Assembly: GCA_039881145.1 (NCBI GenBank) | Contig: JAYKKI010000061.1 | Coordinates: forward strand, 13,118,001-13,182,000 | Length of the DNA stretch: 64,000 bases | Origin: Druceiella hillmani | Taxonomy: Eukaryota; Arthropoda; Insecta; Lepidoptera; Hepialidae | Direction: 5' to 3' | In this document: piece after piece, positions 23,285-36,800 of the stretch | Layout of the letters: each line of letters starts with the position of its first letter | How positions within the stretch are numbered: position 1 is the first letter of the stretch | The notes under the pieces: generated by a model | What the model was told of the DNA's origin: nothing | Seen by the model: only the letters and a program-made list of their open reading frames with translations | The model's database searches: none | Program-made: the position numbers and the translations under genes

Positions 23285-23790
23285 TTTTTTGAATTAAATA
23301 TACCCGATTTTAAATCTCCTGTGCGTATTAAAGTTCTTTAGCACGTCCCCAGATGTAGAAATCATGTGTGTCTCATAACTATATGGGCCTTGAAATCGGA
23401 TATATTCTACCAACCCACAAGTTAGGAAAATGTGCAACAACCGGACAACCGTCATTTCAAAATACAATAGTTCTATATTCTTTAAAAGTTGGCACCTCAC
23501 TCAATCATTCCTGGAGTTTATTCTGCAATGATTCTGGATTATTATTCCCGTGTGTGTTGTCCGGTAAGTAGTGTGGTCCTGTAAGAGGTTTTTTCCGATT
23601 ACACTTCCGCTAACATTAACACTAAATTTCTTTGAAATGACGTCGGCCTAGTCACGTGTGGATTTTCGTCCTTTCCTGACCAGTGGTGTTAATTACTCGT
23701 ATGCAGATTGATGATTCCTTCCTTACTAAATGAATTTTGACTCATCCGTCCACAAAATGCTTTTCAGAAAGATATATATCCTTAACTTAA
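23285..23790 (-). pseudogene. Tc1/mariner-like transposase fragment
   Basis: On the minus strand the opening 'SILWTDESKF' is the first catalytic-Asp block (LFTDEs.F) of Tc1/mariner transposases. Later frames give 'GKDENPHVTRPTSFQRN', 'PESLQNKLQEWLSEVPTFKE', 'YRTIVF', 'NDGCPVVAHFPNLWVGR' (compare QQDGAPpHf....FPnrWIGR) and 'FYIWGRAKEL' (compare FfLWG.lK). At least four frameshifts or stops separate the blocks. The order and spacing fit one transposase, C-terminal two thirds. A perfect hairpin lies downstream at 23000-23051. Confidence 0.7.
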
Positions 23791-24394
23791 CTCTTGGTTC
23801 TGCTATATACCCTGCCATTATTACAATGTCGAAAAGAGATGACAACAACCTTTAAAAGTTCACGAAACTAATTACCGAATTTAATAAAAAGGCAATTTAA
23901 CAAAAACGATAACTAAATTTAACAAAATTAAAAACCAAATTTAGGTAACACGATGAAAAACGCTTGCGCTGTCACTAACAGGTTCAATAGCAGGGACAGT
24001 CAGATCTAGACCAACATAGGAGCCGCAGATTACACGAAAAGAACAGATCAGGGATTTTACCATAAGAGGAAAAGACAGGATATCGATTTTTCCTGTGCCA
24101 AAAAGGAACAAAGTATATTTATCTACTCATTTACGACAGTTATCGTTGTCGAACTTATGGTTATCACGGAAACCAGTTTATTTCCGTTGTTATTGTTCGC
24201 GTACTTTGTAAAGAAGTGGTATCAATTTTATGAAGCTATTTAAAAGTTTGCTTTGCATATGGTAGTTAAAATAACATGAACCATAGACGTTTTTAAGAAT
24301 ATTTAAACATCTTAAACAGGAGTAGACTTTTTTGAAATGCATGAAAAGTTGGACTTTAAAGTTGTTTCTACCCATTATCGAGATTTTGTTAGGT

Positions 24395-24454
<60 letters not shown>

Positions 24455-24455
24455 T

Positions 24456-24509
<54 letters not shown>

Positions 24510-25425
24510 GTAGTAAATTGAATAAAGGTGGTATTGATAATCTATATAATTTGCCAAATTCTGATAAAAAAATGATAATTCTAAAAAAAACATTTCCCGT
24601 ACACAATAAAGCTACAATATTCTAGTTCTCTGAGTACAGAAATTTGTATCGAGGGGCGACTAGCCATCACGAATCGGAAACTCAATAATATAGAAATACT
24701 AATAATTTAAAAAGGTTTATAGATACTGTTATATGTTTAAGCAAGCAAAAATTAGCTTTTTATGATAACAATTAAAGTCATAGTTCAATAAATCAGGGTA
24801 ATTACGTCGAAAGTTCATGAACGCGTACGATTGAATTATCGAGACACATTTTCAATCGATTACACCTTCAATGTCGTTTTCATGGTTATCAGTGGCGGTC
24901 GCGGGCGCGGACGCTTGAGCACGTGTGTGTATATCTATATAATTTTTTTTATGTCCGTTCCATCGCAGCTTGACCTTCCCAAAAAGCACTACACGTCACC
25001 GTTGCAGACCACAGGGAAACATATCTATTTGGATTCGATTAATGAAAGGAGCATAGGCAATCAAATTATATAACTAAAAAGAAGGAAAAAAATGTGCGTG
25101 TCAGCTCCAACGCGCGACTGGATTTTACTCCATAAGTACGATTGCTTGGAACGTATAAAATAGATAACACTGTTTATAAATATAAATATCAATATCATTA
25201 AATAAAAATGGAAAATTCTTTAATAAAAAAATGCTGACAATATAGTTATTTTCAAGTAAAACACAAGTGAACAAGATTAAATTTATACAACCAAATTAAA
25301 AACATTTAGTAACGTCAGACTAAACAGTTATAATTAAAAGGGACTTTTTAATTTGTTAGGATAGAAGACACCAAATATTCACACGTAATAATTTTTAATG
25401 ATTACATCTTGATATAAGAGAACGA
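23791..25425. other. AT-rich stretch with long (TA)n tract
   Basis: (TA)n occupies 24397-24506 with one short interruption ('gtatttacat'). The open frames through it in both directions are artefacts of the dinucleotide repeat. A brief GC-rich island at 24895-24930 ('ggcggtcgcgggcgcggacg') has no gene attached. Confidence 0.6.
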
Positions 25426-25431
25426 TAGTAA

Positions 25432-25745
25432 AATGTGTGTCACACTCCGTTATTGCGATTAGGCCATAAGAAAATACCAGTATGTGTGTCACATTCCGTC
25501 ATTGCGATTACGCTATAAGAAAATGCCAAATAAACATATTGATATCCCACTCTAAAGATAGGCAGGAATGTTGCGGGGAGAGGCCACCTAACGGTTACAC
25601 TTTTTTTAACGCTCTGAACTTCATACGATCAGAACCTAACGGTTACACTTTTATTAATGCTCTGAACTTCTGATTTTACTCCTTATAACACTTCATATCG
25701 GGGGCTATATATGAAAATCTATTCTTAAAGAGTAAACTCTGTTGA
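25432..25745 (+). repeat. Dispersed repeat copy 1 with internal duplications
   Basis: Contains 'gtgtgtcacactccgttatt' then a second close copy at 25484, and 'cctaacggttacacttttt' at 25587 with a second at 25632. The part 25524-25745 matches 28907-29090 ('aaatgttgcg', 'aacgctctgaacttctgatt', 'gagtaaactc'). Confidence 0.75.
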
Positions 25746-26305
25746 GTTGACCATCACAGCCAATATCATTGTTACATAACATACATAACATAGCTATTTA
25801 TGTTATGAACAGCTTCCTGAGGAAACTGAGCATGTATTGGAAGACGGTTCCGGTTCCCTTGGAAACAGATTCAGGATTTACGAGGCGACAAGCTTTTATT
25901 GATTCATATTTTGCAATCGGTTAAGGCTTTTGCGAAATGATTTGCAAGTATAACATTAATAGGTCATATGTTACTTTTAAATACCGATAAACATTCAACT
26001 ATTGTGTATATCGTTTGGATCTGTTTAAGGGATATTTTTAATTTTTACACTTACTTCATCTGTGAAGTACGCAATTTATTGTTACACGTACTTCATTACA
26101 CGTACTTAATTTGTTGACTTTATAAGGTAAATATTATTAGTAAATTTTTTATAGGATTCCGTATTATTTTTTCTTTTATTATATGTATTAATTATTAAAA
26201 GTATTTATATTTTTATAAATAACTTATACTTGTTAAATACATTACTAAAATACATATATTGTCTTTTTTTGATTTGTATTAATTCTTTATCAACTGGAAT
26301 GGTAG

Positions 26306-26358
<53 letters not shown>

Positions 26359-27382
26359 AAAAGGTTTGAAAACTGTATTATTTGTGTCATTTTTCCTTTG
26401 TAATAATCTCACCCCTTTAACCTTAATAAACATATAATTCATTTCCAAATGCATAGATAATATTACAGACACTTGTATCCACAGAACTTGTATCATTATT
26501 TGTATCTACAGGAAAGTAGCACCAATTAGAAATCATGAATAAATTGCCTCAGTGCTGCTTTAAATTAGGAAGCTATTAATACTTATTTATTTTTCACACT
26601 TGCTAATTTAATAAATTCTTACAAAACCATATACTGTATTTCGAAAAGTTATTTATTAGTATTCTAAATCGGAATCCAAAAATTCTGTTATTAAAATTCA
26701 ATCTGAATAGCAACATGATTCCCTTTACCTATAGCTAGAATATTAGTTTGGATTAGATGATATAAGCTAGTTACTGCTTTAATTCAGGAAGTTATCAGTA
26801 TGTACATATGTATTCTTAATATTTGGAAATTTAACAAATACTTATAAAAACATATTGTCTTCTGAGAAATTGAATTCGAGTATCAATTATGACAGAAGCT
26901 ACAATAAGTAAAAATTATATTATTGAAATGCAATGTATGGTTCAACTTTCCCATAACTAAAATAAAAACGTACATTAAATTTGATTGGGCTAGATAATAC
27001 AAACCATTCTTTCATAGGGTTTCAATATGAAAATCCTATTTCATTGGTTAATATACCGCTTCATTGAACATTTGTTTTACCAATATCTTGCCAAATTGTA
27101 ATATATACTTATAAACCCTTATTAACAAAACTTGACAACATAAATGCCACTTTAACGTTTAGTAAAAATTGATACCATTTTTGTATAAGATCATACAACC
27201 ATTAAGTTACACACATTACATTTTTTAGATACAACCATTAAAATTTGTAAAATTTTGAATATTTTAAACGACGTGCTACATACAACAAAATATTTACTAC
27301 ATAATTTATTATTGAAAATTTAAGTGTCTGTTGTGAAATTTCAAAAAATGTAATATAAAACACAATCTGAACAGAAATATAC

Positions 27383-27418
<36 letters not shown>

Positions 27419-28906
27419 ATATAAAATAATAATAAAAGTAATGAAAATAACCGTACAAAAAGTGTATAAATAGGGTATTTGAGAAATGAAAACAGAATAA
27501 GAAAAAAAAATATTTAAAAACACAAAAGAGAATAAAAATGTATAAGTAAAAAAATTTATGATCTAAAAACGTATTTTATATATATTTAAATTCCCTCTCT
27601 GCAACTTCAACCAGAGCCTTCACTTGTCGAACTTGACTTAACAAAATGTCCTAGCGGATTTCATGGAGCTCGTCTTCTCTTCGTTATCTCTGTTCCATTA
27701 CATGCCTCATGCAATTTCTTTTTAATTCTTCCGTCTGAAGCAACTAACGTTGGCTAAAAGTGAACCGGATAACCGAATGCTGGCTGCTGGTGCGTCTCCT
27801 ACGCAGTGGTACATTCGTATCCAATTCCAACATTATTTCCTGCACCTTACAACAGGAACATTTTCCGTTGTCTCTGAAGATGTTGGCAAAGTTTCCGCAG
27901 CTTCAGCAACAACTTCACTTTTACTCGTCGATTGTTAGTCAAATGGATCTGTAGACAATTGACTCTAATCAATTCAATGTCAATTCATGAATATCGCAAA
28001 TTTACAAATTTCAATACATTTTCGCATATCACTAGAAAGAAAATAAAACAACTGAATTGAAAGGTTCTTAAATGAATTCTACAATTTGTAATTGTAAAGG
28101 TGATTAAATTACAGTCTACTCTCGTTTGTAATATTGCTTCTTCAGTATTAAATATAAATTCGAATAAAATTCACTTCAAATAAATCAATCTAAAAACTTT
28201 TGGTGCCCCGTTACTATATTAGTCTGTTCCTAAAACATATTATAACTAAAAGATTAATTGTACACTTATCGCAATTCGCGTTGTGAACCTCGATTGAATC
28301 GCTAGGCAGAATAATTTGACAGGACTTCCACAATTAGCCCTGGCGCTATTAAAGAAACGACGGGGTAAATTTAGATGTCGTTAATCGCGTCTCCTCCGCC
28401 GGTGGCCATCTGCTGCTGCTTTTCCCTTGCCAATTTTTTTCACTGCTTGGCTTTTATATTAAACCAAAGTCGCCACAGTTGACTTCAAATAAAATACAAA
28501 TAAAACTCACGTTATTTAAAAAAAAAGAAATTACATTCGTGCAAAGAATTAATTCTGTATTCTGTTTTCATTATAAACGGGAACATTTGACTGTACTTAC
28601 CCTTTTATTAATAGTACCACTAGCATTTTATAGCTCGATATTTTCGTCTTTCATCTTCACGTTTGCTCCGTCGGTGGGTTTATTTTCAATTACATGTTTG
28701 TAAGGGACCAATATGTACAACAATAGCCTTTTATCTGTTTCCGTGTAGTTTCTTTTTCTTCTATTCATTTTACTACTTTTGTTAAACGTTATACTTTCAG
28801 CAAAAACAAACTAAGACAATCTCGCCCAATAAGTCGACATGTCAATTAAAGATGTGCATGAAATTAGCTAACTATTGATGAGCAGTACATACTGCGCAGG
28901 CGATGC
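25746..28906. other. AT-rich stretch, no gene supported
   Basis: Microsatellites at 26309-26356 and 27381-27422. Two overlapping plus-strand frames at 27750-27954 lie in a slightly GC-richer block (27600-27960) but show no family motif. 28200-28225 has a 'tggtgccccg' string that resembles a retrotransposon primer-binding site, but no LTR could be shown. Confidence 0.45.
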
Positions 28907-29090
28907 CAAATAAACATATCTGATATCTCTGACATCAGATGATATCTCACTCTAAAGATGCGCAGAAATGTTGCGCGAAGAGGTCACTTAACGGTTAACA
29001 TTTTTTAACGCTCTGAACTTCTGATTTTGCTCCTCATGAAACTTTACGCCGGGCGCTGTATATGAAAATCGATTCTTAATGAGTAAACTC
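28907..29090 (+). repeat. Dispersed repeat copy 2
   Basis: Same sequence as 25524-25745 at roughly 80-85% identity by eye, with one copy of the internal block instead of two. Shared words include 'aacgctctgaacttctgatt' and 'gattcttaatgagtaaactc' (copy 1 has 'tattcttaaagagtaaactc'). Confidence 0.75.
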
Positions 29091-29226
29091 CAATAATCTC
29101 AATAGATATAGAGTTGATTTTGAACGAATAGGTGCAAATCTTCAACACTTTCAGGATTTCCCATACTTAGCAGAAGACGACGTAGAGGTTAATTTCACAC
29201 CATATCAAGTTTGTGAAGCCCTATTG
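29091..29226 (+). other. Unassigned open stretch (about 45 codons)
   Basis: Reads 'YRVDFERIGANLQHFQDFPY', then 'LAEDDVEVNFTPYQVCEALL', then stop. The composition (acidic, aromatic, few repeats) is protein-like and differs from its AT-rich surroundings, and it abuts dispersed repeat copy 2, so it is probably a transposon or captured fragment. No family recognised, no Met start. Confidence 0.3.
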
Positions 29227-30740
29227 CAGTGAACATTGTCAAGACAGTTTATATTTGATAAAAATCTACCAAGAATACGTACCACGTAATATATCTGATT
29301 ATACACGCATACAATGTGTGGTTGATGCGTGTAAGAAAGAAACGTGCCACGTAACGGCAAATATTGCTGTTTTGACTCACTAAAACCAAGTTAGGAGAAC
29401 ACGATATAATTATTGAATTAATGTTATTGCTCTAGCAATCCATTATTATTGCTCTAGCTCTCCTTTATGTTATATCTATATTTTAGTACCTGAGAGTTGA
29501 GAGATATCAACCATTCATTTCCTTCGCTACTTTTTAAATGATGTAATTTTGGTTGATGAAGTTTATGAGAAATAATAATAAAACATTTCGTATTGAAGGA
29601 AAATTAAATGAGTTTTAATTATTCTACATTATCAAATAGTTAATAAAATGTAACTTAATAGGATATTAAGATACTTTTATAATACATAACTCTGAGCTGA
29701 CCTTAGTCGTAATAGTAAATAATGGTTTACCTGAAAAGTTCTATCCAATAGTAAATTAACTACTATTATTATAGGGCGGATCTAGATCCTATATTTCTTT
29801 CTCATTCTCTTTCATATATTGCTAACATTTGGTTGCGCGTTAATTAGGAAATTCGGAGAGAGGAGAGACTTTTCAGAAATCTAATTCTATTTAATTATGA
29901 TATTTTATTTGATTTTATTATTACGAAATAGCATTAAAATTATAACGAATAATTGCTAAACTTAATGATATGTGAGTGCATCTGTCGATGTCTATGTTTG
30001 CCAAACTTTCTCTTAAAAATCTGATTTTATAGTGACGTTCTTAACAGTCTGAAAGCCCGACGCGACTCTCTTATAGCAGTCTGTTTATTAATGCATAGGT
30101 GGTTTGCAACAGGTCAATATTCGTATTCATCAATCTCGTGTCTAACAATAATATCTTATCAAGCGTGAGGTTGGCGGAATCATTGCGCGTTTCTCGACAG
30201 TAATCAAGCGGACTTCACTCGAGCAAGTGCGTGCTCTCTATAGGATCGAATTAACTTTCATTTTTAATCGTAAGTATGGTCTGTCAAATATAGTTTTCCC
30301 ACAATGTCCTCGGCGCATATTCAATTCGCTTTTACGCGTTCTTTTTCTGCCACTTTTATATTGTAAATATAATTTGTTGTGCGTGTTAGAATCGAGGTAG
30401 TCAATATTATAGAATAGAATATAGAAGTTTCATATTTAGAATACAAGTTTCATATTTCATATTTTGAATACTTTCAATATTTTAATTATATACTTTCATT
30501 ATTTTTAATATATTTTCAAAACTTTTTTATATTTTATACGTTTCATATTTTGAATACTTTCAATATTAACTCTAGAGCGATTTTGTACATAAATTGTAGT
30601 ATTATTAAATTTTTTTATCAGTTTGAAAGATAATTAGACAATAAAACTAATGTTTATAGCAGTAAACAAAGTTATAGTAAACAATGGATTAAAAAAGTAT
30701 CATTAAATTGTTTAAGGTTTTTTTTAATCATTACTTTAAT

Positions 30741-30857
30741 ATGGAACGAAGTGAATTTATATTGCGTGGACCACCAGAAGTTGATGTCCCAGGGCATTTA
30801 TCTTTCGGTCAATATATCTACGAGAGGCTTAAAGCAGGAGGAAATAATATAGCACAG
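30741..30857 (+). CDS. Acyl-CoA synthetase exon 1
   Basis: 39 codons from the start ATG: '[20 protein letters not shown]' to '[10 protein letters not shown]', ending CAG|GTATTT in phase 0. The pattern fits the N-terminal strand and helix (G..sFGq.iyerLk) of insect 4CL-like proteins. The 5' UTR and promoter are presumably in 29.8-30.7 kb, but I cannot place a start site. Confidence 0.85.
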
Positions 30858-33800
30858 GTATTTATGAGATTTAAATTTTGACAATATTTGAAATTAGATT
30901 ATTTTAGTGTTTCTTAATAACTACGACAAGGCCGTAAAGAAAAAAGGAATCAAGATCTAGGAATTTATTTTCTTCTGGAAATTTTTTGTAATGAGACTAA
31001 ACACATCGTCTGTAAATTGAGAAAGAAACTGACTGGGACGCATTTTTTTATTTCTGTACTTATTTAATGTTACATTAAAATATTATGACTATTCGGTTTT
31101 GGGTTACGACCCAAAAAATAGAGTTTTTTTTAAACTTGTCACAATAATAACTTTCCGAATTAAAAACTTATATATTATTCAAGGATTTATCATTAATGAC
31201 TTTGCTTTAATATATTATTTTAATCTCACAATATTTCCTTCATAATACATTACTTGTATGCACTATGTGGCTCCTATAAATATAGCGAAATTTAACTAAT
31301 ATTTCAACCACAATTTGTTTTGGAAAGTTTGTTTCGGAATGGCTCAATTGAGCTAATAACGATCGTCGTCCAGGAGAGCATCACCTCCTATGGACCGGTC
31401 ATTTTTATTTCTTTATTTTACTACATATTATAGTTGTAATGAGTAATACGAAAAAGCGCTCCATTTTTGACTGCATCAACCCATTTGCTCCAGCATCAAC
31501 CCATTTGCATCTATCAATGATTTTGTGTCTATTAGTAGCCTCTTCTTTACTCCATTTTGCTGCTCACCTACACGGTAACGATCAGCTCTAGCTCAATTAA
31601 ATCATGCATTTCAAACAAATTAAAAACATCTTATTCCTAACATTCTCTTTCCATATTATGTTATATATATTGAAGATATGCAGAAACTCCTTTAATATAA
31701 CTGCAGAGAGCATAAGAAAAAAATATTATTGATAATAAAATATTTGCCATTCTGGTAGATTGCATAGAGAGTGGCCAGCATCTACACCTCTACTAGAATA
31801 AACTCTGGTGACATTACATGAAATTTGATAATGCTATAATAATTCTACTTCAGTTGTAATTACCAATCTAAATTAGGTAATTATAATATCAATATTAATT
31901 TTTTAGAACAGATATTTTAACATTGAAAACTGAAGTTACGTTTATGCATTACTATATGTCTAAACCCTCTAGCTAATAAGGTATTTTTTTTAAATTGGCT
32001 AACCTTTAAGGTTATTATAAAAATATAAACCAAAGTTTAAAAAAATACAGAATACTTGATTTTCAGTTTATGGAAAAATACACTGAATCGTGAAAAGGAT
32101 TGTTTTGAAATTTGTTATATTCAGTAGACACATTATGGTCATATAAAACAAAAATATAGCCCCAAGAAGTGCGACGCGCGAACTACGAAGAAAGAGAGAG
32201 AATCCAAGAAAGTGAGTTTTTAAAAGAGGTAGGCGTATTGAAAATGAAATACATTACTCAATTTTTAAGAAACAATTTTATAACCGCTAATGAAAACTAT
32301 TTAATATAACACCATTGATTGTACAGTTGTTAATTAATATACAAAAACATTAATATAGAAATACATATTCAATTGCAGTGAACTAAAAATTTCATTAGTA
32401 CGTAATATAAAATATTAATTTACGATTAACTGTAATGTATCGGATATCATATCGATACCTGGTTAGAAGTCCCGGCCAAATTAATTCTTCTACCGTTTAA
32501 AATATTACACTGGTATAAGGAATCTAAAATATTACAATTATTTCTATTCGGAAAGTTAAATAAATATATATTTACCACAGTGACTTATTTTGTCATTGTT
32601 CTTTCATCCCAGGAATGTAATGAAATATTTTTAAAAAATCTATGATCCTTGCCCTTGGTCATCAAGTAGTAACGTTTTATGAAGAGAAACTAATTAAATT
32701 AAAAAAAAATTGATCAAATTTTTAGTCTCAAAGTTTGTGATGACTGAGACCTGTTAAAAGATTGAAAAACAACAACGAAATGGAAAAGTTATTGTAATGA
32801 TGGCTTCATAGGCGTCAGAAACAAAGAGCAGTGAAACGGTGATTTGAATTGAATGATTACTAATAGGAAAAAGAAAATGAAAAACAAGCATCTTGAAAAG
32901 AATGTCTTACAAATATAGAACTAAAACCAAAGAAAGAGCAATGAAACGGTAATTTGAATTGAATGATTACTAATAGGAAAAAGAAAATGAAAAACAAGCA
33001 TCTTGAAAAGAATGACTTACAAATATAGAACTAAAACCAAAGAAAGAGCAATGAAACGGTGATTTGAATTGAATGATTACTAATAGGAAAAAGAAAATGA
33101 AAAACAAGCATCTTGAAAAGAATGTCTTACAAATATAGAACTAAAACCAAAGAAAGAGCAATGAAACGGTGATTTGAATTGAATGATTACTAATAGGAAA
33201 AAGAAAATGAAAAACAAGCATCCTGAAAAGAATGTCTTACAAATATAGAACTAAAACCAAAGAAAGAGCAATGAAACCTTGAATTAAATTGAATGATTAC
33301 GTATATAAAAAACAAGCGTCCAGAAGGACATTGTATTATAATGTATAACAGACGAAGACTTAAAATTTAGTTTTTACGTTATAAGAGAAAAAACTATAAT
33401 ACCTGTAGTTATTTACGGTACAGAATATTGGGCAATCGATAAACAACACCTCATATAATTACGTACAACAGAAAGGTAAATATTACACTGGTTATTTTTC
33501 CCAATACATAGAATATAGAGTAATCCAGAATGCGCATACGCACAAATCTTTTCGCAGTCGCGGTGAAGCCAAAAATCGGTGAAGGGTCTTACCAGCAGAA
33601 TAAATTTACCCACGAACTTCAGGAAATCGACGCATATAAATATATTTGCTTGCAGCAGTAGGATTTACATTTGCATCAATTTATATGGTCATGGCTTGGC
33701 TTATATGAAGTATTATTAAGGCCGCCATGTTAAATTTCTAAATGTTTATTCTGACTACAACCAATGGCCAAAGTATTATGTGAAAAAGCCTATAATTATA

Positions 33801-36800
33801 GTTTGAAAATATTCGATTTCATACTAAAGAAATTCAAAATAGGACGAAACAATTATTGATATTAATTAATATTCAATGTCGTGATACAATTTCTTCATAT
33901 TTTAAACAATATCGGTTCGCATTTTTCAAGAAATTAAAGAAGACGGCGGAAATGAATGAATGTAAATGTGTTTCTTGCCGTAATCCTACATATATTGATT
34001 ATATACGCAATACGCGAAATATTCTAAAGTTGAATATGATAACGGAAATTCAAACGTTACACCAAATTCTCCAACGACATTTTCCAAATCCCGATTTTTT
34101 TAGAAATAAAATTTTACATTTTTCAGTATCGAGCAATTAAGATGTTTTAATTTGGGTAAACAATTTTTTAAGAGGTGACAACACCAATAAAAATGGCTCG
34201 CTTCTGTTAATAATAATCTACTTCAATATTTTAAAATTGCATAGTTAATTGAAAATGAAATTAAGTAATAGTTTTTACGTATGAAAAGTAATCCTCAATT
34301 GTTTTTTTAGCATTCCAGTGATATTTTTGCAGGTCGGAATAGCACAAGCCGGCATTTTAAGCTATATTGTCACGTAACCTTTCAGAGATGTGTCTTAAAT
34401 TGCACTGACAGCCGCGTTTTGATACTACGCATTTTATGCGTAGTTTTTTTGGACACACTATCGCGCGTGTTCTCGTCTTCTGGAGTACTCATTATTCTAA
34501 GAGAGTCACTCACAAAATTGATCTCGTGAAATAATAAACTATTTAAATTTAAGTCGACAAGTTATTGTAACAATGTCGCTCAGCATGTACTGAAGATTTT
34601 GTTGGACTTGCTTTTGCTTGCGGGTTCGTCCGAGTGGTTTTAGGAAAAGGTAAAAAGAAATTTTAAAGAAATAGACATAGTTACGAGGTAAGTATTATTT
34701 TGAACATAATTAACCAGATCTGACTTTTAACATTTGCTGCGGTGCAGGGTGGTGATGCAGTGTAGTTTTATGCTATGATAGTCTAGACTAAAATGCCGTG
34801 CAATTAACTCGAGAATTTGTCATATTAAAAATCATATTCCTAATTTTGAGAATGAAATTAACAGCAATGTATTAAGTTTTTTGTGTGCAATAATATTTTT
34901 TTGGAGTTTGTATTCACTGATCTGCTCCTATAAACGATAGTAGTAGTATTCTCTCTTTTAATCTAGTTTATTTAATATCATGTTGAAAAATTTTATTAAA
35001 ATCTGTTAAGCCATTTAAGTGGGAAAGGAAGACAAACAAACAAATAAGCAGACAACGTTTTATTAAATTAGGTTTAGTTTTGTCTTTAATGTCAACTTGC
35101 AAAATTTTATTGAACTCTGTTAAGCCGTTTAAGTGTGAAAAAAGGCAAGCAAACAAATAAACAGGCAACGTTTCACTTTTATTAATTCAGGGATAATTTT
35201 ATATAGTATATCTTTCAATCTAGAATGTTTGTTTTCTACGTGCAAAATTTCATTAAAGTTGAGCCGTTTAAACACAAAAGACAAACAAAGAAACAAATAA
35301 ACAGACAACGTTTCACATTTATTTTATTAGTAGGGATGATTTGGTACGGACCACAGTAGTTTACTCCCATATAAATGGTTGCTCGAAATTATGTAAGTTC
35401 GAAAATCTTCAGATATGTTAGAAATCTCATCTTCAGTAGATCATGGCCCATGATAATGATTTTTGTCGAATATAGTATACAAAAAATTTAATAAAAAAAT
35501 GTTGTTCGAAAAATAATATTTAGAAATTAAAAAATTTTCAACTTCAATTTACAAAATTTTATTAAAATAATAAATACAGTAAGAAAGAAGAAAATAATAA
35601 TAATATAATTTAAAATAAATTACATATTAGTACTTCGCAATTATAACAAGAGATAAAATTTACTATAAACTAAGTATTATTTAAAAATTAATATTTAAGA
35701 AAGTACTTAACTAATAATATATAGAAATTAACTTATTTAGAAATAACAACATCGATATTTAATTTATTACCATAATGATACACGTTTCATATCACAATGA
35801 TCATGACACTATAGTCAATGTCATCAGAATTCGAAAACGTTACATCCTCGAATTTGGCAACCTGAGATCTGGTTACAAAACAAGCAGCTTCTGGACATAT
35901 TAAATAGCTTAAAATCTCCCCTGATAACTTTTCCTTAGGTTTGGTATGCTTTCGAAGCGATGAAATTGTTTAATCTCATTTTTTAATCAAGCAAAGCAAA
36001 TTCCACCAGTGCCGATTAGCATTAACCCGCAAGTATTTCCGTGGGTAATGTTCGCGTATTTTTCAGATCTCTTTATGGTGAGCTTTTAATACTTCTTCTA
36101 ATATTTGTCCTATTCGTAGTGTGCATTTAGATATTATGTCAATACCATGAACTAATGTTTTGTGCACTGTCACCGGCATGTAGTAACCATGGGTACCGAT
36201 CTCGATACAATGATTTGGTTTGACTCAACAATTGGTCGAATTTCTCAATGTTAATGTCGTAACCACGAGAAATAACATTGAGAATAAGTGCCATTTTTTT
36301 AATCAATTCCTCGTTAATTCCTGTTGTTTTTGCAGAAATTTCTGGGTTTCAGAAAAATTGTCTGGTCGTATTACAGTCATTTGTTGAACCAAACCCAGGC
36401 TTAGGCTTGTCGACAATAAAAGTATCAGACGAATCAGGTTATTAGTAAGATCTTGCTCACCGGTTACTGCACATACCGGGAGGTGACCGGAAATTCGAAG
36501 GTAGCTGGGATGTTATATTTATGTATTATGAATATTTTAATAAAAAAATTAAATTTGTAAATTAAACTAGTATCGTATATCTTTGTCGAGGTTTTTGTTG
36601 CAAACGAATTAATTGTGAAAATGTGATGATCATTCGAAATGTTATAAATCGACAATTGTATAACATTAAATCGCCACAACTGTGCTATTCCCTTTTGTTA
36701 TGAAAGATTAGTTGTCATGTTTAATATTTTAAAGTTCTTATTAAATTATATCTTTGGTTAATAAACAACAATTTACGTGTGTAATTTCCAATAATTACTA

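Noticed and set aside
24332..24625. Open frames of 70-97 codons through the (TA)n tract on both strands
   Set aside because: They read alternating Tyr-Ile from a dinucleotide repeat. The same holds for 21621-21875, 26205-26496, 27341-27523 and 58416-58841.
24895..24935. Short GC-rich island as a promoter
   Set aside because: Only about 40 bp, no initiator or downstream gene; the nearest host exon is 6 kb away.
28195..28230. Possible retrotransposon primer-binding site 'tggtgccccg' with an LTR to the left
   Set aside because: No second LTR copy, no TG...CA ends and no gag/pol reading frame nearby.
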